From Heterostelium multicystogenum (taxonomy: Eukaryota > Evosea > Eumycetozoa > Acytosteliales > Acytosteliaceae), in NCBI GenBank assembly GCA_003667245.1, contig RCNN01000199.1, forward strand, positions 1-64,000: a stretch of DNA of 64,000 nt. Direction: 5' to 3'. The notes under the pieces were generated by a model, which was not told where the DNA came from, made no database searches, and saw only the letters and a list, made by a program, of their open reading frames with translations. Made by a program: the position numbers and the translations under genes. The stretch's first letter is position 1; every line of letters starts with the position of its first letter. Shown here one piece after another: positions 1-12,430 of the stretch.

Positions 1-2602
1 ATAAACTTGGGTTAAACAATGCTTCGTAGCATCTGAATCTTTCATCTCCAATTTGCAGAACCTGTTTATCGGGCATTGTGTAGTCCATGAGTAGACTGTT
101 ATCGTTTTGTCCACTTGGGTCAAGTGCGACGAAATGATGTTTTTTCCTTGATATCACGAACAATTTCACGCTCAGCGGTTGTGGTGAATGCATAACCACG
201 CTCAGGTCAATAGACGGGTCAAATACTCAGTGATATCACGACCTCCAAATGTCCAAACGTTTGACATTGTGCGAAATACAAAAACCTTCATAGATTGGAA
301 CTGTATGGCATACACCATCACCACAATCCAAATACAGTTCCAGTTGTTTTACTGGCATACAATGACAAAACTGCCTGGATAGCAATGTAGAGGCTGAACT
401 TGGAAGCTTCTCAAACATAATCTCCAAACATCTTTTCACGGTTGGCCTTTGGATTTAATGGAGCCTCTGTTAAGAGAACTGGTGCTGACTTGCTTGGATC
501 TACTCTTAGTTCGTTCATGAAAGTGTATTCCAAAGTGTCTCCATATCGGTCCAATTGGTAACTATACCATGCTCAATTGGGCTATTTAATCGAAAGGACA
601 CCACGCTTCGATTGTGCCTCATCACCTACATATTTGTCTTTACCCATTCCACGCAATTACATTGTTTAAACAATGGATATCCAATGATTGAAGGGAATAC
701 ATCAACGTGGTTGGTCCTCACCAGCAAAACCTGCCTTTACAACACCACTACCATTATCGATAACCAATGTCTTTTCACTGATGGACTGTAGAATTTCTAC
801 ATTTGATAGCTTAACCTTTCTCTTTTCAAAACTCAGCAATTGAAGGTGGTGGCGGGATATCTCCACTGACGCGACCAACAGATTGCTCAATGACTGCTGT
901 GGATGGTGTCTTATCAAAGTAAGCTTGCTTGTTTTGCTTCCAAAGCTTTCTCCAATTCAATCTTCCTCTGATTTCTCGACCTCTGCTACTACTTCTTGCA
1001 GAATAAAAAGTTGCCATGGGCTGTTTGCACACTGCTTCCTGTCAGATTACTGCAACAGCATATCCACCGGCTATAGGTGGAACGTAGGTTGCTGTATAGG
1101 TACGGTTGTTGGTTTGTCTTTGACTGTTCCATATATCTGAATACCTGGTGGTTGCCCTAAACCACATAGAATGTGTCACCACCTGTTGTTCTAGCTTTTC
1201 CAGATGAATCTCGTGCTTGAGAATTGTAAAAGTAGATAGTTGTTTTGGGATACCTTTGATGAGTCCATCACCAATGCAGGTTTACCTTGGTTGGGTCAGT
1301 ATAGCTCTGATGCTGTGACGCTTGCAAATGAAAGGCGATTTTGGCAACTGGCTGATTACCTAAATATACAACATATCCACCAACTTTTGAGGGACGTATG
1401 AAGCAGAAATATGCACCTGTTCCTAAATCCTGAACTTTTCCATAGATTTGATCACCATGTTCACCTTGAATGAGAACAATTGAATTTTGTCACCACCTAC
1501 ACAGTAAATCTTTTGACCTTTTTGAATCAATAGGATTGGAATGGTGAACAATGAGTCTTGTCCCACCTGTGCCACTGGTCAAACCAGGTCCAAAACATTG
1601 TACCATCTTTGCATCGCAAACTTTCTTTCTCTTCTCAACAGGTATGGATGGAAACTGTGAACGGATGGAAACCTATTTAGCTTCAGTTGGTACTGAAGGA
1701 AGTCTAGAATGGCCTCTTGGCTAACGGTGGCAGTAGCAGCAGTTGGGGTGAGGGCAATTGCTCTGCCAAAGCGGACATTGTGAAATCTGGGATGCTTTGT
1801 TGCAAATCAACTAAAAGGTGGTAGTGTCTATTGGATGGATCATTAGTTTAACAAAGAAAGGTATTCAATTATACTATCCATTACATACAGGTGTTTCCCA
1901 AGCGATATTATGTTTCTTTGCATATTACTTCAAATAATATTTGATTAAGGAATCTTCAGGTGGTTTGTTTGATAGTCTATGGAGAATCTTAAAGGTAAAG
2001 GTCAGTTTAATCCTTGTGGGACGAAATTTGAATGGATTTATCTCCATACCTTTGGATTTATACAACAACAGTCAATACATTCTCTGGGAATTTCTTTCCA
2101 AAACTTCTCAATCAATCTCTTTCTAATTTTATATAGTTCTACCTGTTTCTCGAGATAGGGTGATGCAAAAATGATACTACATACTGCCTCCTTTAAATCG
2201 GGTGGGCATATTCTGAGGAATGGTCAGAGCTGTTTGATTGGCATGTATGTGGATTAGCTACTTACTTGACACCTTCTAGTCCTCTGACTCTGTTACCTAG
2301 TGTCTCACAGTAGATCAAGAGGATTCCAAGTACTTCAGTATGGTAGTCCTCATTGATAACGGAAACAGTTTTTAAACACGGGCTTGCTCCTCTTTACCCA
2401 ATGAGAGCAACTCTGCAATCTCACGCTTGTGTATATTACTTTGCTCCAAGTTCTTATTTTTATGCAGCAATAGTCTTGAGTTTGCTAGCTTAATAAGCAT
2501 ACTCCTACAAATGAGAAGTCTTTTGTTAGAGCTCAATCAATCTGTACTAAAACCTAAGTCAATCTCATAATCATACATATTGGCAGCAGTGAACTTTGTC
2601 AT
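1..2602 (-). CDS. Filactin-like protein: IST1 domain, filamin repeats, actin domain (3' end outside window)
   Basis: Reading from a start at 2602 leftwards, four blocks follow one another in order. The first (about 2520-1870) is an IST1 domain, seen as a [17 protein letters not shown] helix, then [18 protein letters not shown], and a C-terminal [14 protein letters not shown] segment. The second (about 1640-1290) is an immunoglobulin-like filamin repeat with [11 protein letters not shown] and [12 protein letters not shown]. The third (about 1240-1020) is another filamin repeat with [16 protein letters not shown] and [16 protein letters not shown]. The last (from about 780 to the left edge) is an actin fold with [36 protein letters not shown] and [13 protein letters not shown]. 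Filamin repeats followed by actin is the layout of the dictyostelid protein filactin. About 870 codons lie in the window and the last roughly 130 actin residues are missing. There is at least one intron near the 5' end (acceptor near 2514). The frame breaks many times, mostly in homopolymers, so sequencing error is likelier than decay. The alternative is two genes (IST1 and filactin) or a true pseudogene. Confidence 0.7.
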
Positions 2603-4075
2603 TTTTGAAGTGTCGTCTTTTATACAATCGATCTATTTATCTAAAGCAATGGGCAATATGTAAAGTCAAGTCAGTTTAGGTCAAATCGGTTAAAGTAGTA
2701 GTAATAGTTCCAATTATTTATTATTAATCTCTTTTTATCTATGAATATTGTTGGATTGATGTTGTTATTGCAAAAAAATATATATTGTAATTTAGTAGGT
2801 TTGGTTAAGGTTACACAGCAATGAAACTTTAATTAAACATGAAATCATATAATTTTTAATTATTTAAATTAAATTTTGTTTTTCTTTTTTTTTTGAAAGT
2901 TACCTTCATTTTCTAGGACGTTGATTATCATAATTAAAAATCTTAGGACGTTTATTTCAATAAATATTGTAGTCAGATGAATTCATCATAAGTATAAATA
3001 TGGAGACATACTAGTAGTGTTAAGAGACATTGTTGTACAATATTCTTCTGATGATACGTGTTTGATTCGGTAGTTCGTTTGTTTGTTTGTTTGTTTGTGA
3101 TTGATTGTTAGAGGTTCAAACTTATTTATTTAGACTTTATTCAAATATATAATATTGTCTGTTTGTTCATTCACATTCATCGTGACTTGATTATTTAGTT
3201 TTCATTGTTGTAGATTTAATAAAATATTGAAATCTACTTTAGAATTCAACTTGAAAAAAAACAAGAAAAAAACAAAAAAAAGGAGAAATTAACTATTAAA
3301 TTAAATTTAATATTAAGTTGGTTATTGTTTTTATTTATTGTGTTTATTATTATTTGTTGATTGTAAGTATAGATAAATTTCATAATTAAATCAAAATAGC
3401 TATGAACATCTATCAATGAATATCGTATTGAGCAGCAAGAATCAAGCTAAATATAAAATTAACAAATAATACAAACATAACACCTACAACAAAACAAAAC
3501 AAAAACACACGACAATACAATACAACATATAATTATAATTGCTAGCAACAACAGCAACAACAACAACACAATACACTAGACTATCTATTATTTTAATTAA
3601 AATAATATAAAATAATATTTTTATTGAAATTGTTAATAAAAATTATTTATTCTGAATTTAATGAAATAATAATAATAATAATAATAATTTTATTTAATAT
3701 AATAATAAATTATTTAATTTTTATTTATATTAGATTGATTGGCGAACTATCTAACTAATAATATAATATTTGCTCTCATACGTATCAGTTTAGATCTTAA
3801 ATAGGATTAGAATTGAAATTCTCAGATTTTTAAGTAATTTGAAAATAGACTGACTACAATAACAATAACAACCATTGCAATCCTTAAATTAATATATTCG
3901 CCTAATATAGTATTATAATATTACAAATACAACCCAACACACAACCTAATACAAGTGTATATTGGACGTTTGTTAGTTGTATATTTATAAAATACCAATA
4001 CACACCACCATATAGTTGTTTAGCATTAGTTAGATTCTCATAATTGTGGTAGAATAGCAAATAGATTAGAATATA
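2603..4075. other. Divergent intergenic region, very A+T-rich
   Basis: This lies between the start of the filactin-like gene on the minus strand and the start of the OTU gene on the plus strand, so it should hold both promoters. It contains A and T runs, a GTTT tandem repeat at 3077-3098, an ATA tandem repeat at about 3665-3688, and short CAA-rich stretches near 3480-3570. I see no convincing ORF or structural RNA. Confidence 0.6.
3077..3098. repeat. GTTT microsatellite
   Basis: Five to six tandem copies of GTTT in the divergent promoter region between the filactin-like gene and the OTU gene. Confidence 0.9.
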
Positions 4076-6051
4076 ATGCAAGGATCACCACATGCTCTAC
4101 CATCTTACCACATACAACAACAGCAACAACAGCAACAACAGCAGCAGAAACCAACAATGACAACCACTGCAAGAATGGATTTGATACTTGAACAGTTACA
4201 TCATCGATTTATAGAGTTCCAACAAAGATATATTGGTGATGAGATTGCACTTTTCAAGAGACTCCCCATTACCAAGAAGTCTTATTCAAACGCCACCTGC
4301 AACATCACATATGGCGAGCACATCACCACTGGTCTGATCCCTTTCTCGCTTCCTCGAGAAAGACAGGTCATCAACCAGATTTCGCCGGACTTGTCCATCT
4401 TTGATGCACTCCAATACTTCATGGACGGAGTCGCCTCGCTGATGGTCGCCAAGTCACTCGACACAAAGAAGGACCGTTTCGATAAGGTCACCAAGCAGTA
4501 TCTCAGCAAGTGCTCGTTCATGATCAGCTTTGTTGCACAGCAGTGTCTCAACAATCCAAATCTCCCTTCTTCTTCGTCGCCAACCACTTCCGCGTCAGTA
4601 AATCAGCTAATCATCTACTTCAAGCAGATGCTCGAGAATCTCAAGCAGCTCCACTCCTACAGCTATGAGGGTATTGAAAACGACCAGCGCGTCAAACACA
4701 TTTACGCATCGCATCTCTTTTCATTGCTCCACAGCAGCTACTGGAGTCTCTCACTCAACGCCACAGAAAAATTAAACAACACAGGAATGATCTATTCATT
4801 CTTGCGCCATCTCTGTCAGCTTTACCCAGACAACTCTGAGTACGTCTACTCACTTGGCACATTCTGCTACTCCTATTTTAAACTTCACCAGCATGCTCAT
4901 CAGATCAGTTCACTTCGATTCTTCAATCAAGCAAGAGACAGAACCATCGAATTGCATCTTTACTCTAGAATGCACTCACTCCTAAAAGAATCAAATAGAT
5001 CATTCTTGATTGAAATGGAAAAACAACCAAGTCAAATTTCAGGTAAATAGCACCTCATAGATTTATCCAAATTCATGAATGCTAATACTAATTCCTATAT
5101 ACTTGCTTTAGAGTATTGGTTTATATATGCAAAGACATGTTGTTTGTTGGATATAGAGGAAAGAGCACAAAGCTGGATTCAGTTGTATATTAATAATGCA
5201 TTCGATAGAGTTAAATTGGCAAAGATTGTTGCCGCAGATCAAGACGTCGAACCATACCATGTTAAGTCGTGGTACAAGGAGATTATGGATTCAGTCGAGT
5301 TGGAGGAAATCAGAAGAGTTAAGGAGGAGCAAGCAAAGATGGAGATGCAGCGAGTTGAACGTGAGCAACAATTACTTATTCAACAGCAAGAGGAGGCTAT
5401 GAAGCAATTACAAAATCTTGAAATTGCAGATCAAGGGTTTGAGATTATTCCTAGTGCTGCTGACCAGTATCAGGAGATCAAACAAAGTCTAATTTGCGAC
5501 GGTTACTCACCAAAGAATATGAATAACGATGCTCTCTTGATTTCTTCTGTCATCTTGTTGAGCATGACTCAGCCAAAGGAGGCAAAGGAAGCGGAAGCCG
5601 CTAAAAAGAGATTAAATGACAGACTCGAACTCTACATGCTAAAGAACAGCAAGGAGATTCCAGGCGACGGAAACTGTCAGATGCATGCACTCTCCGATCA
5701 AACTTTAATGGTGATTTGAACCACAGCCAAGAAATAAGAAAGACCATTGTTGCTTGGTTGAGAAAGAACAAAGACTTCCTTTTCCCTAATGGTGCCACTC
5801 TCTGCCAGTTTGTCAATGGTAGCTGGGACGACTACTGCAATGAAATGTCAAAGAGTGGTATCTGGGGTGATCACTTGACTCTATTGGCAGCTGCCGAAAT
5901 ATTCAAGGCAAAGATCAGTATTATCTCATCCGTTGAAAGCACCAGTCACTTCTTTATTGAAATTATTCCAACCAAGATTGAAAACACCAAAGTATTACTA
6001 TTATCACATTACTCTGAGTTCCACTATGGATCATTGTGTTTTAATGCTTAG
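4076..6051 (+). CDS. OTU-domain cysteine protease (deubiquitinase-like)
   Basis: The C-terminal third is an OTU domain. [15 protein letters not shown] carries the catalytic Asp and Cys, and [10 protein letters not shown] near the end carries the catalytic His. OTU proteases generally cleave ubiquitin from substrates. The N-terminal 320 residues begin with a short polyQ run and are mostly helical; I do not recognise a family there. A charged coiled-coil follows (around 5290-5410). An intron at 5043-5111 fits GT-AG rules and joins the first two ORFs in frame, making a Glu codon across the junction. Inside the OTU domain the frame breaks near 5707, where one missing T (TTT for TTTT) would restore [16 protein letters not shown]. 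The ATG at 4076 is the first in frame after an A+T-rich leader. Family assignment is strong; substrate and role are unknown. Confidence 0.85.
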
Positions 6052-6289
6052 CCCTTCCAAACAATCCAATTATATTTTTATCAAACTGTCCCATTCTAAT
6101 TTGGAGCAATTCCTTCCAGTTTCATCCAATTAACTTTTTTATTGTAAACTAAATCTACCTTTTCAAATTAAATGATAATCTTATTTAAATTAATGATTAA
6201 ATAATAATACCTTTATAATTTGTGTCTACCAAATATAGTTAAGTTAATGATCAAAGACTTAATGTTAATGTTAAAAATAGAATTATTTA

Positions 6290-8094
6290 TTATATAATGT
6301 TGACGATGAAAAGAACTATTAATATCGTTATTAATATATTGGTATTTAATTTGATACCAAAAGATACACCGACAGGATAATCGTCTGCTATATATTGGTT
6401 TCCAACTGTTACATTGAGATGAATTTTTCGGGTGCTCCAATTGGAACATTGAATGAACAAAGAATCTGGGAGAATCCACTGACATATGGATTGTTACATG
6501 GTATTTTAGTTGAGTTGATAGTTGCCATCACTGTCAGAGGATAGTTGAAGTCTGTTCCATTAATTGTCAAGTTATTATCATTGATACCAACATCTTGAAT
6601 GGTTGGTGCTCGGTAACTAAAGAATAGTTTGTCTGAAGCTAGATTTGTCACGCCATTATTGTAAACAAGAAGCACTGGGAGATTGGCACCGGTTCCATTG
6701 CTAACTGTACAAACAATCTGGTTGTATCCCTGGGTATAGCTGTTATAGCATGGGATATCTCCAAATGTGATGTTTTTGATACTAGTCTTTGATTGTTGCA
6801 AGAAGAAACCATGGAATGTAAGATCACATCCACTTACGGGGCATGGAACATTTCCAGATGTAATATTATCAAGAGAAGGTTGAATGGAGATTGCAATATT
6901 TTCAATAATTGTGGCACCATTTCCAATGTTAAGTGACATGGTTGTATTACCAATTGCCGAGTCCCATGGCAAAGAGAATGAAAATACCTTGCTCGCTTAC
7001 TGTTGTATATGGATTGAAATCAGTCTCCTCACCATAGATCAACACCTTTCCAGTCTTGGTCACAGGAACATTAGTTGTAAGATATCCTTTGTCATGAATT
7101 TGATAGTATCCAAGGGTTTGTAATTCTATTGAATAATATTGATTGGTGTTAGCAATAATTAATTAAAATGGAAAAATCTTTATCCATATAAACTTACTTA
7201 TAGTCAAGGTATAAATCTTTTCCATGGTATTTCCATTTACAGTCAAGTTTAAGTATCGTGTACCAGATGATGAGAGAATAGGATTATCATTGTAAAGGAT
7301 AGTAATATTGGTGTTAGTCAGGTTGGCAATTTTTAATTGTTGTTGAGTCTGTCACCAACTGAAGTAGTGAAGTGTTATATCCAAAATTGACACCATTCAA
7401 AATGATGCCGGAGTTAATATAAGTTTCACCTGTGATCATTGGTTTGTCAAATGAGAAGTGGACAGTTTGATTCAAATCTCTGATCTTCAATGTTAATGGA
7501 ATATTCACACCCGAATAGAGCATAGCTATATTCGATGGAAGTGTGAAATAGGCAACATTTTGTCAAGGTCGAGCTTTGGAACTCTTTGAGAATATTGCCA
7601 TTTGAGAAAGTGAGTGTAGATTTTCCGGAATCATCTTCATTGGCAGATGAAAGGTAGCTTCCTTTAATTGTAATCAATCCTCCGGAGATTGGAGCACCAC
7701 TAACCGAAGTGACTACAGGAGTTGGATTCCATGCGGCTTGGGTACCACTAGGTTGCAGCTCTACAAGTCCTCTTGTTGCATAGTTATCTGGAATTTTGAA
7801 CTGTAAACTTCCAGCGGTCGCAGTAAAATTAGTAACATCAACATTGACACTCAATCCATCTTGGCTAATTTTAATGACTATTTTTGTTGTGCCATCAAGA
7901 TCACTTCCACTGACCGTAGCCATATTTCCATTATAAGCTACACTTGTAATATTAGCACCATCTATTTTTACATGTTAATTTTCATTCTTTTTTCCAACTA
8001 TACTAATAATAAAATTTATATTTATTTATTTTTACTTACATGTTAAATAGATATTAAAAAATAGTAATAAAGATAAAATTATATATTTATCCAT
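6290..8094 (-). CDS. IPT/TIG-domain cell-surface protein
   Basis: The start at 8094 gives a signal peptide, MDKYIILSLLLFFNIYLTC, directly followed by a short intron. The body is a series of beta-sandwich segments of IPT/TIG type, with lines such as PVVTSVSGAPISGGLITIKG, PTIQDVGINDNNLTING and PCNNPYVSGFSQILCSF, which are typical of dictyostelid surface proteins. A second intron is near 7125-7188. The C-terminus ends in a hydrophobic stretch, NTNILITILIVLFIVNII, which could be a membrane anchor or a GPI signal. To reach it the frame must change near 6424, where AAATTC would need one more T. Another break lies near 7530. Relatives include adhesion and recognition proteins (the tgr family), but at about 560 residues this one is shorter than TgrB1 or TgrC1. 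Role inferred: extracellular recognition or adhesion. Confidence 0.7.
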
Positions 8095-9485
8095 TTTCAG
8101 ATGATTGTAATGTTATACGAATATTATTACAAATATGGACTTAAATATAAATATATATATATTTAAAGATATAGTTTTTATTTGTTTTGATTGATTTATT
8201 TGATTGATTGATTGATAAAAGTCTACCTAAATTAAGTTAACTTAATTATAATTATTCCTTTTTAATATTAAATTAAATTATAATTGATTTTTCTTTTAAA
8301 AGTTTGATAATAATACTTTGATTTGATTGTTTGATTAGCTTTGTGTTAAAAGTTGTATGTGTTGTGTGTTGTGTTATGTTTTAAAATATATAATTTTGGG
8401 TTGTTAGGCAACATTGTTCAAAGTCTAACTTATAAAGCTGTGATCGATATGTGGGTGGTTGTTTGATTGATGTTTTATTTGATCATGTTAGTGTTTATAT
8501 GTTGATGTGGTACTTTACACACCATTTATAATATAGAGTTGTTTAATTTATTTCATTGGCAGGGTGGAGGTAGCTCTCTGAATTTATCTTTAAATTATAT
8601 ACATAAAGTTTCAGAGTTTAACACAATATTACCTTGTACCATGATGATCATCATTTAATACAATAAATAAAGTATGTTTTAAAAATGTACAACAAAGAAT
8701 TTGGTTCTAATAATAACTTTATTCAATAAATTATACATATATCATTGTTTTGCTATCTTTCTCACTCAGAAGTTTATTAAGTGGAAACATCCTATTGGGT
8801 TTGCTAATAGTGGCACAATCTACTTTCCTGATCTACTTTTGAGCATATTTAGCTGGTATATTTAGATTACTGCTATTATCTGAACAAACCATTCACACCT
8901 AGGTGTCCGAAATGAAAATTACCTCGTTAGTTTCCATTTCATTGAAAGTCTATTTAGAAATCTTCTCCTAATAAGAAGAAATGTATAGTACAATTCACCA
9001 AAAGCTCTGATTAGGGGTACTGAATAGACATTCTATACTTAAATTCATTGTTATTAGTTGCATTATAGTTTATATTATATTATATTTTGATTTCCTTTGT
9101 ACAATCACTATATGACTGTAATACATGCACGACATTTCCTTGACCAGGGACTAGAGTCCAATGATTAATATTTGTTTAAAAGTGAAAGATTGATTTTTTA
9201 TATACTGGGTTGTAATTTTGACAAAAGTTAAGAAAAATCTGATGGTTTTTTGACAATTTCCAATCACAATCCAAAAAAAGACCAATAAAGAAAGATATAA
9301 ATATATATTTGGATAGATATAAAAAAACCACACACACATACATACATAGCACTTTGCCTACTATTAGTAAAAGTGATCGATCATATAATATTGTTGATTT
9401 GATATTTAGATATAGTTAGTTCATTAGTTAGTTAGAGCACCAGCAAGATTGACTACTGCTGCTGCATTGTTGTTGTTGAGTAGAA
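8095..9485. other. Divergent intergenic region
   Basis: Gap between the TIG-protein start (minus) and the WDR91 start (plus). It is A+T-rich, but 8760-9010 has a more even base composition and two small hairpins (see separate entry). The remaining sequence shows no supported gene. Confidence 0.5.
8910..8985. other. Two adjacent hairpins, possible small RNA
   Basis: The first arm pair is AATGAAA...TTTCATT with a loop of about 18 bases. The second is TCTTCT, a seven-base loop, then AGAAGA, and is perfect. They sit close together in the least A+T-rich part of an intergenic gap. I see no known snoRNA, snRNA or tRNA motif clearly enough to name it. Confidence 0.2.
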
Positions 9486-11997
9486 ATGAATCATTCATCT
9501 ATCAACTATATAGATGAATTGGTCAAGGAGTATCTGGTGTTTCGTGGCTTCACTCAGACCAATCACTACTTTAATCTGGAGAAGAAGGCTGACAAGCTCA
9601 AGGGATTTCAGGTGGACAAGATCTTAGAGCAGATCAACTATTATATCACGACCTACGACATTGTGCACTTGGTGGAGCTGTGGAACTTCCTCGACTCCAC
9701 CTTCTTCAATCGAATCGACTACACTGCACACTATGGCTTCAAGTCATCGGTGACTTCGACCCACAACAAGCAGGACTTCTCCACCACCGTCAAGAAACTG
9801 GCCAATTCACTCAAGAAGTTCTATCTTATTACCGCAGTCAACAATGGAAAGCTTGAGAAAGTAAGAGAGTTCTTTGATTATTATAGCAATGATCTGGTAA
9901 AAGATCCAGATTGGAAGCATTGGTTTGGTAAGTTCAGCAACATCTTTTACACAAGACAATAATAACAATGGAGAAGTTCAAGAATTAACCTAAGTTAATG
10001 TTAACATTAACTCTCCTAACTGTATATATATAATAGCATTGCCATATATTAGATCACCTCAGTCTGACCCACTGTTTGAAGTATACTTTAACAAAGCATG
10101 GTCCGAAGCATTCTCTTCCTCGCTTAGAAACTTTTTATCTACTATATTTAAGAACATACGTATGTCTTTGTTCATGTTTATAGCTGTCTGATTGTCTACA
10201 CGATCGATACTAATGAAATGATGATATTGGTATTCAATAGCATTGCCCAAGATATTACAATTCAATTTAGAAAGACAGAATAGAAAGAGATTGGAGACTC
10301 AATTGGAGAATCTTATCAATCAAAATGAAGAACTACGATCACAGGTCGATAAGCTTGAATACCAAATCAAGCGTGAGATGAATACAAGTGGAGCTGATAA
10401 AGATACTAATAGCAGTAGCAACAGCAGCAACAACAACAACAATAATAATCAAGGTTTCTCCAGATTCAGCAGAAGAACAACTGGTGATTCGAAAGAACGT
10501 GATTTAAAACAAACTGTAAATAATAGTAGTACTCCAGGTAAGTTGATTGCTACGAGATAATAGGTTGATAGAGAACGTCAGTAAATTAATACAGTCAAAT
10601 CAATAGATGAAGAAGACAAAGAAAAGGTTGTGATAGGATCAGTTAGATCGAGAAAATCAATGCAGAACACATTGACGTCATCGTTTGAAATGACAGAGAT
10701 GGATGAGATGGGCAAGAAACAACAGACCGTCAAATCACCGAATATCTCAGATCCTTCTTATATTGTAGAATCACAAGAAGTATGCACTTCGCACACTACG
10801 CCTGTGACTCGATGCAAGTTCTCATCGAATGGCTCAAAGATTGCAAGCAGTTCAGTTGATGGTACTGTCAGAGTTTGGAACGTCGATGGATTCTCCAGAC
10901 ATACAACCATCTATTGTCTCTCAGAAGTTATATCGTTGGAGTGGGAGAATAAGACTAAACTAGTAAATATCTGTGTTCTCGTCTGCTGATGGATATTCAT
11001 CATATATTAACTTTAGATCTCATTATAGCTGCTCTGTGGTACGACAGACTCAAAGATCAAACTATGGAATTCGACTACAGATAAAGCAATCGGTGATATC
11101 AATACATCTCAAGAGTATCCAAGGTAAGCCATATAATACCCGGTGGCTTTGACGCCAATGCAATCGTTTCGACTTACTCATTTGTTTCTACTTTCTAGAG
11201 TTGAGGATTTAGTTTGTAATCCGAATGGTAATTCATTTGCAAGCTCATCGACAAACAACTCGAGGACAGACGGTATTGTTTATACATGGAATTTTAGAAC
11301 ACTTAAAACAGAAGATAGGCTATCTTCTTCGAATGCAATCATTAACTCGATGTGTTACAACAACAATGGTACATTACTGGCAACCGGTTGTGTCGATGGA
11401 ACCATAAGGATATTCGGTAGGTGCATTGGCCCAAGAAGCATACATTCACCATCACTAACGTTACTTACTCTATCTATCTTAACAGATATTAAAAGCTGTC
11501 AGGCAATTGGAGGTTGGCAAGCACATTCCAATGAGATATTGGCCGTTCAATTCTTTAATGACGATAATAAGATATTTTCATTGGGTAAAGATGGTCGCTT
11601 GAATCAATGGAATATACACACAATGGGCAAACCAGAGAAAGAATACGAATACCCTGGCTTCCCAATCGATACTCACAGAACCACAAAGATATCATTCAAT
11701 TCGGATGGCACATCGTTTGTTGTTGGCTCTAATAATAAATATGCTCTCATTTATAATGTAAGTGCGCTTCGTAAACCATCAACCAAACCAACTCACCTCC
11801 AAACCAACTCATACAAATATTTATTTCCTCGTCAATAATTATAGGTCGAAAATAATAGTCCAGTTGCCAAGATTGGAGGTCATGCAGGACCAGTTGTAAC
11901 AGTAGATTGGCATCCAACAATGAGTTCATGTGTAACAGGTTCGCTCGACCAAACTGTTAGACTATCAAAACTTTCCAAAAACACTCAATTCTCATGA
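9486..11997 (+). CDS. wdr91: WDR91 homologue (endosomal WD-repeat protein)
   Basis: The N-terminus (YIDELVKEYLVFRGFTQTNH, then KADKLKGFQVDKI) matches the LisH-like region of WDR91, followed by the WDR91 block RSPQSDPLFEVYFNKAWSEAF, a coiled coil (RKRLETQLENLINQNEEL), an Asn/Ser-rich linker and C-terminal WD40 blades (SSVDGTVRVWN, GCVDGTIRIFD, HAGPVVTVDWHP). In animals WDR91 works with WDR81 and Rab7 to lower PI3P during early-to-late endosome conversion. Seven introns can be placed by GT-AG and frame: 9928-10036, 10160-10240, 10538-10606, 10963-11028, 11124-11198, 11417-11485 and 11758-11844. The spliced frame is open from the ATG to the TGA at 11995-11997 with no indel, unlike many neighbours. 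I am confident of the orthology; function in this organism is inferred. Confidence 0.9.
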
Positions 11998-12430
11998 TAG
12001 TTGGCTCAGCCGCCAAGCATTTATGAATGAGATCGATCCAACTCATTCATTTGCTAGCCAGCCACCCAGCTAATATTAAATATTAGAACCATTCAATTTG
12101 TACGAATAAATACTATTATATAAATCATTTAACTTTTAAATATAATATGTTGTATGATACCAAAACATGTTGGTTCTAGGCTTCAACTCACAGATCGTTC
12201 CTTCTTTGAATTCAAAGGAGCTAGTCCTTTCAGCCTGAACAATCTTCTGAGAGTTCAATTGTTTTGTGTTATAACAAACAGACATATCTTCTTTGGCCAT
12301 CCATTGAGGAGTCCATTCTAGACTAACTATTTACTGTTAACTTTAGTTCCATCAACATTTACCTATCTTATGGGAATGTACCAGTACTAAACTATATTTG
12401 TAATTTATTATTTATTTATTTATGTTTGTT
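11998..12430. other. Convergent intergenic region with a possible coding remnant
   Basis: This lies between the 3' ends of the WDR91 gene and metE. On the minus strand from about 12330 to 12130 there is an open stretch including MAKEDMSVCYNTKQLNSQ and FEFKEGTICELKPRTNM, with coding-like codon use and an ATG near 12301, then a stop. I do not recognise it. It may be a relic exon or a very small gene. The rest is A+T-rich. Confidence 0.3.

Noticed and set aside
883..1140. Plus-strand Cys/Ser-rich ORF of 85 residues
   Set aside because: Antisense to the filamin repeat; no independent coding evidence.
1..2602. Reading the left-edge actin/filamin region as a pseudogene
   Set aside because: Breaks are of the same homopolymer type as in ubiquitin and metE, and every domain is well conserved between breaks. 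Kept as a gene with likely errors, with pseudogene as an alternative.
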